This document shows positions 9,419-16,095 of a stretch of DNA of 51,488 bases, in pieces (position 1 is the stretch's first letter; each line of letters starts with the position of its first letter). A program made the position numbers and the translations under genes. Location: contig CAKQRB010000071.1 of assembly GCA_934271195.1 (NCBI GenBank), forward strand, positions 1 through 51,488, given 5' to 3'. The stretch is from an uncultured Alphaproteobacteria bacterium. Its GTDB lineage: Bacteria > Pseudomonadota > Alphaproteobacteria > RF32 > CAG-239. Below the pieces are notes generated by a model. That model did not search any database. It worked only from the letters and a program-made list of their open reading frames with translations, and was not told the DNA's origin.

Positions 9419-10084
9419 TTAAGCGCTTTTTTTGTTCATCAGACCTTCGGAAATTTGCAGATTGGTCATAATCATGCTGTCGATGGCCTTTTGGTTCAAG
9501 TTATCAATATCCTGTCCGACTTCCAAAGTTTTGGCCGAAACGTAATCTGCCAGTTTAATCAGATTGTTTTTGGTTTCTTTCGGCATTTTATTTTCTTCGG
9601 AATTGGCCAGCGTTTTAATATAGACCCAAAGCTTCATATTATTGTCAAGCGCTGCTACCAGACTGTTTTTGTCTTCATTATCGCGGGCTGTAGAAATGTC
9701 CAGCGCGCATTTTAACAAAGAGAAAGCCTCTTCCTTGGCCAGATGGTTTCTGACAGCCTCAAGCAAGCCCTCAGAAATCTGCATATTGATGTTAATCAGG
9801 CAGTTATAATCCGGCGCGGCCATGTGAAGACCTTTTGACAAGGTCAGCCGCTCAACAAATTTTGACAATTTGAGCAGGTTTTCTTTGATGTCTTCAGGAA
9901 GCAAATTCTTTACGTCTTTGAGAGAAGTTTCTATCTCTACCCATAATTTTAAGTTATTATCCAATGCGGTCAGAATTGCAACTTCGTCATTGCTGCCGAA
10001 TGCGTTTGAAATTGCCAGAGCATGTCTCAAAAAAATCTCGGCTTCATTTTCCACATGTTTCACTTCATTTATATTTTTTTTCAT
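9419..10084 (-). CDS. Tandem-duplicated FlaF-like protein
   Basis: The 221 residues hold two copies of a FlaF-like domain of about 100 residues. The halves share ILTALDNNLKLWVEIET / LVAALDNNMKLWVYIKT and INMQISEGL / TNLQISEGL, and both have ENLLKLS/NNLIKLA-like helices. A normal FlaF has a single copy, as at 871-1239. The neighbouring flgF-G-A-H operon on the same strand supports a flagellar role. An AAAGGA site precedes ATG. The 5' leader carries strong hairpins (10185-10312). Regulation of flagellin expression is inferred from the family. The fusion could form an intramolecular dimer, or one half may have diverged to a new partner. Confidence 0.7.
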   Translation of the reverse strand: MKKNINEVKHVENEAEIFLRHALAISNAFGSNDEVAILTALDNNLKLWVEIETSLKDVKNLLPEDIKENLLKLSKFVERLTLSKGLHMAAPDYNCLININMQISEGLLEAVRNHLAKEEAFSLLKCALDISTARDNEDKNSLVAALDNNMKLWVYIKTLANSEENKMPKETKNNLIKLADYVSAKTLEVGQDIDNLNQKAIDSMIMTNLQISEGLMNKKSA

Positions 10085-10184
10085 TTTGCATCCTTTAAAA
10101 AAAATTCTTCTCTTCTGATATAATCTAGCCTGTTTTACTTTTAAACCATAAATTTAAAGCTATTCACCTCTTATTTAAGAACAA

Positions 10185-10312
10185 GCGGGTTCGCTCAAAT
10201 TGGGGAAGTCAAACGAACCCGTTTGGAGATGGGGCTGCGCGGTTCCGACAAAGTTGGGGATCTATTCCGGACCGACAGCCCCTGTGCGGGTAAAAAATGG
10301 GGAGATTTTTTA
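10185..10312 (-). ncRNA. Structured leader or small RNA between flgH and the FlaF-like gene
   Basis: Two strong hairpins lie here: GGGTTCG (10187-10193) with CGAACCC (10214-10220), and GGGGCTG (10231-10237) with CAGCCCC (10276-10282). Each loop holds the same motif, TTGGGGA on plus or TCCCCAA on minus. A third copy of the theme, TCTCCCC, lies in an A6/T6-flanked hairpin at 10292-10311. On the minus strand the element lies in the 5' region of the FlaF-like gene. C-rich loop motifs on minus could pair with ribosome-binding sites, and G-rich loops on plus could bind a GGA-reading protein. Strand and function are uncertain. Confidence 0.4.
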
Positions 10313-10346
10313 GCACCACAAAACATAATAATAAGGGAAACTGTGA

Positions 10347-11105
10347 TTAAAATGGTGACAAGATATCTATCAACTGGCGGCCGTAACGCGGCTGCTGAAC
10401 GTCAGAGATAACCCCTTTGCCGCCGTAAGAAACGCGCATTTCGGCAATTTTGCTCGACTCGATAGTGTTGTCAGACTGAATATCGGCCCGGCGGATAATG
10501 CCGCGGACGGTCATCTGGCGAAGCTCGTAATTGACCCGAATCTCCTGACTGCCTTCAATCACCAGATTGCCGTTCGGCAAAACCTGCGTGACAATGGCGG
10601 CCAGAGTCATATTGATTTTTTCCTGACGGTCAATTTTACCATCGCCGGAAATTTCTCGATTGGACGTAATGTCAATCAGATTGGTCGGATCAACGGCATC
10701 GGGCAGATAATCTTTGGCATAAGATTCATATCCGGCAAAGGCCTTTATGCCGACAGAATCTTTATTGCCATCACGATTTTGTTCGGTTTCATTTTCCATT
10801 AAGGCATTGTCCTTGGCCGAAATTTTGACTGTAATGATATCTCCGACCTTAGAAGCGCGCTGGTCTTTGAAAAAGCCTGACGACCCTGGTTTCCACAAAG
10901 AATTAGCCATCGGCTGCGTCTGAACCTGCTGAGGCATCGGCATACTGACCGGTTCATAACCTTTGGCTTCGGTCGGGTTTTCAATCGGACTAATCGGGGG
11001 AAGTTCGCCGATTGAGGTCAGGCGGTTCCAGATTCCGCAGCCGGAAAGCGATGTTGCCATCAGCAACATACCTGCACAAAGTTTGATTCCGTTAAATTTA
11101 TTCAT
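10347..11105 (-). CDS. flgH: Flagellar L-ring protein FlgH
   Basis: The 252-residue lipoprotein has lipobox LSGC (Cys23 region). It carries typical FlgH blocks: SLWKPGSSGFFKDQRASKVGDIITVKI, VLPNGNLVIEGSQEIRVNYE and VRGIIRRADIQSDNTIESSKIAEMRVSYGGKG. It forms the L-ring bushing of the flagellar basal body in the outer membrane. It is the last gene of the leftward flgF-flgG-flgA-flgH operon, 15 bases after flgA. The C-terminus ends YGRQLIDILSPF, as usual for the family. Confidence 0.93.
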   Translation of the reverse strand: MNKFNGIKLCAGMLLMATSLSGCGIWNRLTSIGELPPISPIENPTEAKGYEPVSMPMPQQVQTQPMANSLWKPGSSGFFKDQRASKVGDIITVKISAKDNALMENETEQNRDGNKDSVGIKAFAGYESYAKDYLPDAVDPTNLIDITSNREISGDGKIDRQEKINMTLAAIVTQVLPNGNLVIEGSQEIRVNYELRQMTVRGIIRRADIQSDNTIESSKIAEMRVSYGGKGVISDVQQPRYGRQLIDILSPF

Positions 11106-11120
11106 TTTCTGTCCCTCTTC

Positions 11121-11831
11121 TTACTGCTGCTCAATCCGAACCGTTTCGGCGTCAACAACCTCGCCGTATAAGTCTTTTTTGCTTTTGATATTGCGGATTT
11201 CAATCCGGTCGCCGCGGCAGCCGTCTTCCAAAGCCTCAGCCTTGGCGGTTATCTGCATATACGGGGTCTGATAAATCAAATTTACAATACTGCCTTTTTT
11301 TATCAGGACAATTTTGCCCACGTCCTTGTCGCTTATCATTTTGCCTTCGCGCAGGTTTCTTTTGGCTTCCATATTTATCAGTTTGTCCTTGTCGACCAGA
11401 TGTTGCGGTTTGACGCGGTTGGAGCGGGCTTTAACGCTTTTCAGCTTATCGGCCGTAATAACTTCGCCCTTATTGATGTTTTGCGCCGGCACAAATACTT
11501 CGGTCAAAATATAATATTTTCCCTGATAAGTTCCTTTTGCCATCGGTTTGCCGCCGGCAAAAACTTCCACGTCGGCGGAAAACTTGTTTTGCAGCTCGTC
11601 AAAACGGGCATTTGCCACCATGATTTTAACTTCTCCGGCTTCTTCCAGACTAAAATTTGTCTGACCGCCGTAAAATTCCAGCTCGATTTCATCGCCCTCT
11701 CCAAAACGCTCGACATATTCCTTTTTAAGCGCGGCAGCAATGTCTTCTTCCGAGATATAAGTCTGTCCGAAAGCAGAAAACGGATTAACGACCGTCAGAA
11801 TAAACGTTAAAACCAGCAGCAATTTTTTCAT
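11121..11831 (-). CDS. flgA: Flagellar P-ring assembly chaperone FlgA
   Basis: The 236-residue protein has a Sec signal (MKKLLLVLTFILTVVNPFSAFG). The C-terminal SAF domain begins at TEVFVPAQNINKGEVITADKLKSVKA and contains LREGKMISDKDVG and VLIKKGSIVNLIYQTPYMQITAKAEAL, all typical of FlgA. FlgA is the periplasmic chaperone for P-ring (FlgI) assembly; flgI is not in this window. It lies between flgG and flgH with gaps of about 12 and 15 bases, so co-transcription is expected. Confidence 0.92.
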   Translation of the reverse strand: MKKLLLVLTFILTVVNPFSAFGQTYISEEDIAAALKKEYVERFGEGDEIELEFYGGQTNFSLEEAGEVKIMVANARFDELQNKFSADVEVFAGGKPMAKGTYQGKYYILTEVFVPAQNINKGEVITADKLKSVKARSNRVKPQHLVDKDKLINMEAKRNLREGKMISDKDVGKIVLIKKGSIVNLIYQTPYMQITAKAEALEDGCRGDRIEIRNIKSKKDLYGEVVDAETVRIEQQ

Positions 11832-11843
11832 TTTGCCTACCCC

Positions 11844-12632
11844 TTATTTCAGCTGATTGATTGTGCTTAACATCTGATCAGCCGTCGAAATAACTTTTGA
11901 GTTCATCTCATAAGCACGCTGGGCAGAAATCAGCTCGGTAATTTCGGCCACAGGATTGACATTGGACGTTGATAAATACCCTTGCAGGATAGAGCCAAAG
12001 CCTTCGGTATCGGGATTGTCAATAATCGGCGCGCCGGAGGCTTCGGTTTCGGTAAACAGGTTGTTACCCATGGCTTCCAGACCGGCCTCGTTCGGAAAAG
12101 TTGCCAGTTCCAGCTGTCCGACGTTGACCTCGTCGGTTTCACCGTCTTGTTTGACCCAGACTTCGCCGGAGTTATTAACATAGACTTCAACGGCATCTTC
12201 CGGAATGGTGATTTCCGGCTGGACGGTATAACCGTCATGTGTTACGATAACACCATCGCCATTGCGCTGAAAAGCACCGTCACGGGTATAAGCCGTGCCT
12301 TGACCGTTTGGAAGTTCAATCTGAAAATAGCCGCGGCCGCGAATGGCCAAATCAAGCTCATTACCGGTATTGGTCAGGCCGTCGCCGTCGGTAATGCGGT
12401 AGACCGCAGCAGTTCTGACGCCCAGACCGAGCTGGATACCGGACGGAACGATCGTCTGCGAGGCCGTGGAGGCTGACCCCGGGCGAATCACGTTTTGATA
12501 CAAAAGGTCGGTAAATTCTGCCCGCCGTTTGGTATAGGCGGTGGTGTTCATATTGGCGAGGTTGTTGGCAATGACATCAACATTTGTTTGTTGTGCCAAC
12601 ATTCCGGTTGCGCCGATATTTAATGTTCTCAT
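11844..12632 (-). CDS. flgG: Flagellar distal rod protein FlgG
   Basis: The 262 residues are the standard FlgG length. The N-terminus MRTLNIGATGMLAQQTNVDVIANNLANMNTTAYTK contains the rod-family ANNLAN motif. The C-terminal helix (STSNVNPVAEITELISAQRAYEMNSKVISTADQML) is diagnostic for FlgG. It polymerises into the distal rod after export by the flagellar type III apparatus. It follows flgF by 24 bases in the same operon. Confidence 0.95.
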   Translation of the reverse strand: MRTLNIGATGMLAQQTNVDVIANNLANMNTTAYTKRRAEFTDLLYQNVIRPGSASTASQTIVPSGIQLGLGVRTAAVYRITDGDGLTNTGNELDLAIRGRGYFQIELPNGQGTAYTRDGAFQRNGDGVIVTHDGYTVQPEITIPEDAVEVYVNNSGEVWVKQDGETDEVNVGQLELATFPNEAGLEAMGNNLFTETEASGAPIIDNPDTEGFGSILQGYLSTSNVNPVAEITELISAQRAYEMNSKVISTADQMLSTINQLK

Positions 12633-12656
12633 AATTTTATTCCCCCGTAAAATTGT

Positions 12657-13400
12657 TTATGCAAGCTGCGAATAGGTGCTGATGGTATTGGAAAGGCGCT
12701 CGTGCTCTTCATCAATCATCTGCTGGACATATTCGTAAGAACGCTGCAGTTTTATCATTTTGCTCATTTCAACAATCGGCTGAACATTGGACTGCTCGAT
12801 TTTCCCCTGCATGACCCGCGTGTTGCCGCCGCCGATTGTCATCATGTTGCCTTCGGTATTTGCAAATTTTGTGCCGCCCATTTTCAAAAGCTTCTGCTCA
12901 TTGCCGAAAGTTACCAGTTTTAAGCGGCCGATAACGCCGGTTTCGGTTGAAACTTCGCCGGTTTCGCTGATGACAATTTCTTTTTCGCCCGGCGCGATAA
13001 AAAACGGCTCGTTATTTTCTGACAACAAGGCATCGCCGTCTTTGGTGACAATCATGCCGTTGGCATCAAGAGCGAACTGGCCTTTTTTGGTATACATTTC
13101 GCCATTCGGCGTTTCTATGGCAAAAAAAGCATTACCCTGCAACGCCACGTCCAGAGCATTGCCGGTTTCCTGAAAAGCGCCTTCCTGAAAGTCCTTAAAT
13201 GTTCCGAAATCCTGCGTAAAGTACAAAGGAACCTGTCCAAAGCCCTTGGCTCCTTCGGTTTTTACGATATATGAGCTGAATACGGCGTCGTCTTGTTTAT
13301 AACCGGCGGTGTTCATGTTTGCCATGTTATTGGAAACAATATCCATTTGCTTCCACAACCCCATTTGGCGCGACAACGCAATGTATTTTGTATTATCCAT
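12657..13400 (-). CDS. flgF: Flagellar proximal rod protein FlgF
   Basis: The 247-residue protein has the rod N-terminus ALSRQMGLWKQMDIVSNNMANMNTAGYK and C-terminus IEQSNVQPIVEMSKMIKLQRSYEYVQQMIDEEHERLSNTI. The 'VQQMID-EH-R' ending separates FlgF from FlgG. It is the first gene of flgF-G-A-H, so the operon promoter should lie within about 13401-13450, just before the repeat-rich spacer. Confidence 0.92.
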   Translation of the reverse strand: MDNTKYIALSRQMGLWKQMDIVSNNMANMNTAGYKQDDAVFSSYIVKTEGAKGFGQVPLYFTQDFGTFKDFQEGAFQETGNALDVALQGNAFFAIETPNGEMYTKKGQFALDANGMIVTKDGDALLSENNEPFFIAPGEKEIVISETGEVSTETGVIGRLKLVTFGNEQKLLKMGGTKFANTEGNMMTIGGGNTRVMQGKIEQSNVQPIVEMSKMIKLQRSYEYVQQMIDEEHERLSNTISTYSQLA

Positions 13401-13497
13401 ATTATTCTCCCCAATCGCGGATAATTTTTTTTACTTTGCTTTCTCTAATGCAAATACCGTGCCACAGGCGGCGGCCTGAGCGATCAGCTGCCGACGC

Positions 13498-13530
13498 CGT
13501 GCCCAGAGGACCGCGTTGCTACGGTGGGGA
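13498..13530. repeat. Interspersed repeat core, copy 1
   Basis: The motif GTGCCCAGAGGACCGCGTTG, continuing CTACGGTGGGG, recurs with changes at 13751-13782 and 31223-31254. All copies lie in intergenic DNA, and each is near a CATTCTGA...AATCCAG arm. Confidence 0.55.
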
Positions 13531-13564
13531 TGTGATTGAGAGAGTGCTTTGAAGAAGACGTACT

Positions 13565-13647
13565 GTCATTCTGAACGGAGTGAAGAATCCAGTTGATTAA
13601 TAAAGCTAATTTGTTTGACTGGATCCTTCGCTTCGCTCAGGATGACA
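13565..13647. repeat. Inverted repeat (GTCATTCTGA.../...CAGGATGAC)
   Basis: Arms of about 29 bases (13565-13593 and 13617-13647) pair as GTCATTCTGA..GAATCCAGT against ACTGGATCC..CAGGATGAC. Only a few mismatches interrupt the stem, and the loop is about 23 bases. This is the widespread 'GTCATCCTGAGCGAAGCGAAGG' type of intergenic palindrome. No transposase is present, so it is a MITE/REP-like or exaptation-type repeat. Confidence 0.7.
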
Positions 13648-13750
13648 ATAAAAATGGGCTCAGGATGACCCGCACGGCGGGTGGCGCACGTTTTATACGG
13701 TGTCATGAGACCCGCGGCCGAACGTCGGCTGCGGTCGATTTGTCAGCACA

Positions 13751-13782
13751 GTGCTCCAGAGACCGCGTTGCTATGGCGGGAA
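13751..13782. repeat. Interspersed repeat core, copy 2
   Basis: GTGCTCCAGAGACCGCGTTG, continuing CTATGGCGGG, aligns with copy 1 across about 32 bases. Together copies 1 and 2 bracket the inverted repeat, making a composite repeat unit of about 285 bases in the spacer between flgF and the small HTH gene. Confidence 0.55.
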
Positions 13783-13807
13783 GTAGGACAAAGTTTGTGC
13801 TTTTTTC

Positions 13808-14068
13808 TTACTGCCAAGGAGAATTTTGGGCATCGATAAGTTTTATTTCAAAAACCTTGTCGAAGAACGAGAACAAATGGACGTATTCATCCATTCGCAA
13901 GCTGCCCGTATTTCTTCTTAAACGTTCCAGACGGCCTTCCAGAAAATCTATATGATCGGCGAGTTCGGCGCTAGTCAGGCCCTGTTCCGTCATTATCCGG
14001 TTTAATTCTTTATTACAATAACTCCGGAAGGTTTTATACCATTCTTTTCTATATTTTCTTGATAACAT
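13808..14068 (-). CDS. Small helix-turn-helix-like protein with structured leader
   Basis: The 86-residue protein has the central segment RIMTEQGLTSAELADHIDFLEGRLERLRR, which follows the spacing of a Xre/Cro helix-turn-helix: helix 2 near LTSAELAD and a recognition helix near EGRLERLRR. The C-terminal part (FSFFDKVFEIKLID) is hydrophobic and could dimerise. The N-terminus (SRKYRKEWYKTFRSYCNKE) is basic. AAGGAG lies 6 bases before ATG. That site can pair with sequence in the terminator region of the leader RNA upstream, so expression is probably controlled by transcript structure. No target is known; it could be a small DNA-binding regulator or a phage-type Cro remnant. Confidence 0.6.
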   Translation of the reverse strand: MLSRKYRKEWYKTFRSYCNKELNRIMTEQGLTSAELADHIDFLEGRLERLRRNTGSLRMDEYVHLFSFFDKVFEIKLIDAQNSPWQ

Positions 14069-14090
14069 TTTTTAGCTCCTTAGTTTTGTT

Positions 14091-14120
14091 AAAACAAAAC
14101 CACCTTAAAAACTAAGGTGG
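14091..14120 (-). terminator. Intrinsic terminator ending leader RNA A
   Basis: On minus the 8-bp stem CCACCTTA/TAAGGTGG has a 5-base loop and is followed by TTTTGTTTT. It lies 23 bases before the HTH-gene ATG. Its stem is mutually exclusive with two other pairings: the pseudoknot strand, which overlaps it by 2 bases, and a pairing to the Shine-Dalgarno region (14073-14086 with 14108-14126). Confidence 0.8.
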
Positions 14121-14256
14121 CGGAGCTAGAAAACTGTACAAACACAGTCGTCCGTATTCGTCACACAAATGCGCTTATATCGGGACACTCCGCCAGAGCG
14201 GAATATTTTGTTTGTAAGATGTTTTCTAGACACCACAGCCAGTCTCCGGACTGCAA
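14091..14256 (-). ncRNA. Structured leader RNA A (pseudoknot + terminator), unrecognised class
   Basis: Read on minus, 5' to 3': the hairpin CAGUC/GACUG with loop CGGA; P1 CUAGAAAAC with GUUUUCUAG (14221-14229 with 14126-14134); P2 UACAAACA with UGUUUGUA (14209-14216 with 14137-14144); the inner hairpin UCCGC/GCGGA; and a pseudoknot GGCGGAG (14188-14194) with CUCCGCC (14119-14125). The pseudoknot 3' strand directly follows P1 and abuts the terminator. Promoter, structure, terminator, palindrome and Shine-Dalgarno sequence occur in the same order as in RNA B (44980-45176). The pairings are read directly; the regulatory role is inferred. I do not recognise it as a named riboswitch, 6S RNA or tmRNA. 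A free-standing sRNA is the main alternative. Confidence 0.65.
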
Positions 14257-14261
14257 GGCTT

Positions 14262-14289
14262 ATCATAAACGAATCTTTCTTTTTTGCAA
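14262..14289 (-). promoter_or_regulatory. sigma70-type promoter of leader RNA A
   Basis: On minus, TTGCAA (-35, 14284-14289) is followed by a 16-base spacer and TATGAT (-10, 14262-14267). The predicted start is near 14255, exactly at the base of the first hairpin of RNA A. Three other RNA promoters here also have TTGC-type -35 boxes or close relatives. Confidence 0.6.
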
Positions 14290-14391
14290 GTTGAATTTCT
14301 ATTCTTCACGCATAATATAAGGGTAAGCAAATATTAATCTTTTGGATTTATTTTCGTGTTGAATATAACGTTTTTTGGGGAGAAGAAGAAT

Positions 14392-14757
14392 ATGAATAAA
14401 ATTAAATATACCCTGCTCTGCGGTTTGGCAATGGTTCCGGCTTTGGCTCATGCCGACGTTTCAACCAAAGTGACGTCGCAACAGCTTGACTTTGCGCAGT
14501 TGCAGGCCAAACTTCAGGAGATCAGCGACGAAGAGTTCAACAAGCTGGACAAGAACAAAGACGGCAACATTTCACAAGAAGAATATATTGATTATATGAT
14601 TGAAGAAACTCGAAAGAAGTCTGCCGAATCTTTTTCTCAGCTTGACACCGACAAAGACGGTAAAATATCTAAGGAAGAATATAACGAGTTTGTCAACAAG
14701 GCTACCGGACAAATGGGCAAATTTTTAAAGATGATGCAGGAACAACAGCAAAAATAA
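14392..14757 (+). CDS. Periplasmic EF-hand calcium-binding protein
   Basis: ATG at 14392 is chosen because GGGGAGAAG lies just upstream and a Sec signal follows directly (MNKIKYTLLCGLAMVPALAHA). The 121-residue product has two EF-hands, DKNKDGNISQEEY and DTDKDGKISKEEY. Both loops keep all Ca-binding positions (D1, N/D3, D5, I8, E12). The C-terminus is Lys/Gln-rich. It probably binds calcium in the periplasm; its partner is unknown. mtaD follows after 24 bases. Confidence 0.8.
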   Translation: MNKIKYTLLCGLAMVPALAHADVSTKVTSQQLDFAQLQAKLQEISDEEFNKLDKNKDGNISQEEYIDYMIEETRKKSAESFSQLDTDKDGKISKEEYNEFVNKATGQMGKFLKMMQEQQQK

Positions 14758-14781
14758 CCTCTTTCTTTTATCGGATTTATC

Positions 14782-16038
14782 ATGACTATTTTAATTCAAA
14801 ACGTTCTGCATGAAAACAAAAACGTTGATATTTTGATTAACAAAGGCCGTTTTGCCAAAATTGCGCCGGCGCTTTCGCTATCTGCCGAATCTGCCGATAC
14901 GGTCATTGACGGCTCGGACAAAGCCATTCTGCCGGCATTTTATAATTTGCACACGCATGCGGCGATGAGCCTTTTGCGCGGTTTGGGCGATGACAAGGAG
15001 CTTTTTCACTGGCTGTCGGAAGATATCTGGCCGCGTGAAGCCAAGTTTGACGACGAGATTATTTATTGGGGCACAAAACTTGCCATGCTGGAGATGATCC
15101 GATCCGGCACGGTTGCTTTTTCCGATATGTATTTTGAGCAAAAGGCCATTATGCAGGCGGTTTGCGATATGGGACTGAGAGCAGCCGTTTCTTTTGTGCA
15201 AATGGACTTTTTCGAGCAAGAAAAAACCGAAGCCAAAAAAGCCGATACCGCCAAATTTCTGGCGCTTGAGAATCCCTGTCCCGAGCGTATCAGCAAAGTG
15301 ATGGCCGTGCATGCCGTTTATACGGTTTCGGAAGAGCTTATCCGTTTTGCCGTTCAGACGGCCGAAGAAAACAATATGTTTTTGCATATTCACGCTTGCG
15401 AAACGCGAAAAGAAGTCGAAGACTGCATTGCCGCGCACGGCTGTTCACCAATTGAGTATCTGGAAAAGCTCGGCGCCCTTTCTCCGCGCACAATTTTGGC
15501 ACATGCCGTTCATCTCAGCGATATTGATATTGACATTATCCTGAAGCACGGCGTTAAGCTCTGCACCAATCCGGCTTCCAACCTCAAACTTTGTTCCGGT
15601 GCCTTCATGTTCAAAAAATTATGGGACAAAGGCGCCTTTATTACGCTCGGCACGGACGGCAGCGCCTCAAACAACAATGTCAGCATGCTTGACGAGATGA
15701 AACTGGCAGCCTTGTCGGCAAAGCTGCAATCGGGAGATCCGACCGCAGCTGCGGCAGAACAAGTCTTTCAGGCGGCAACGCGCAACGGTGCCGAAGCATT
15801 GGGGATTGATGCCGGCGTTATTGCCGAAGGAAAGCTTGCCGACTGTATTTTGGTTGACCTGAACAATACGCTGTTGATTCCGAATTACAATCTGATTTCA
15901 AACATGGTTTATTCTGCCGACAGCTCAGTCATTGACACTGTTTTATGCAACGGACGGATTTTGATGCTCAACAAAAAAATTGACGGCGAGACCGAAATTA
16001 TCAGCCAAGCCCGAAAAATTGCCGCCCAATTGTCTTAG
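14782..16038 (+). CDS. mtaD: Amidohydrolase, S-adenosylhomocysteine/methylthioadenosine deaminase-like
   Basis: This is a 418-residue amidohydrolase of the MtaD/TrzA group. Metal ligands appear in HTHAAMSLLRGLGDD (near residue 56), HIHACETRKEVE (about 200), AHAVHLSDIDI (about 240) and GTDGSASNNNVSMLDEMK (about 290). The last is the hallmark of this subgroup. The likely reaction is hydrolytic deamination of 5'-methylthioadenosine or S-adenosylhomocysteine to the inosyl form in the cytoplasm. Related enzymes deaminate other purine-like substrates (guanine, chlorotriazines), so the substrate is tentative. An EamA permease gene follows after 57 bases. Confidence 0.8.
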   Translation: MTILIQNVLHENKNVDILINKGRFAKIAPALSLSAESADTVIDGSDKAILPAFYNLHTHAAMSLLRGLGDDKELFHWLSEDIWPREAKFDDEIIYWGTKLAMLEMIRSGTVAFSDMYFEQKAIMQAVCDMGLRAAVSFVQMDFFEQEKTEAKKADTAKFLALENPCPERISKVMAVHAVYTVSEELIRFAVQTAEENNMFLHIHACETRKEVEDCIAAHGCSPIEYLEKLGALSPRTILAHAVHLSDIDIDIILKHGVKLCTNPASNLKLCSGAFMFKKLWDKGAFITLGTDGSASNNNVSMLDEMKLAALSAKLQSGDPTAAAAEQVFQAATRNGAEALGIDAGVIAEGKLADCILVDLNNTLLIPNYNLISNMVYSADSSVIDTVLCNGRILMLNKKIDGETEIISQARKIAAQLS

Positions 16039-16095
16039 CTCTTTAATTCCGGAATTAACCGCTTATATCTTCTGCAAAAAAAACAGGAGAATAAG

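Noticed and set aside
10223..10411. Short plus-strand frame across the hairpin array
   Set aside because: It lies within paired RNA structure and overlaps flgH. It has no ribosome site or protein-like composition.
13319..13955. Plus-strand frames across flgF end and repeat spacer
   Set aside because: They run through the palindromic repeat and antisense to genes, so they are repeat-derived.
14091..14256. 6S RNA or two-piece tmRNA
   Set aside because: Size fits 6S, but the pseudoknot abutting a terminator, the copy before another gene and the Shine-Dalgarno pairing fit a leader better. No tag-peptide frame or tRNA-like end for tmRNA.
14117..14320. Plus-strand frame antisense to leader RNA A
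   Set aside because: No start site. The strand carries the complement of a promoter and a terminator pointing the other way.
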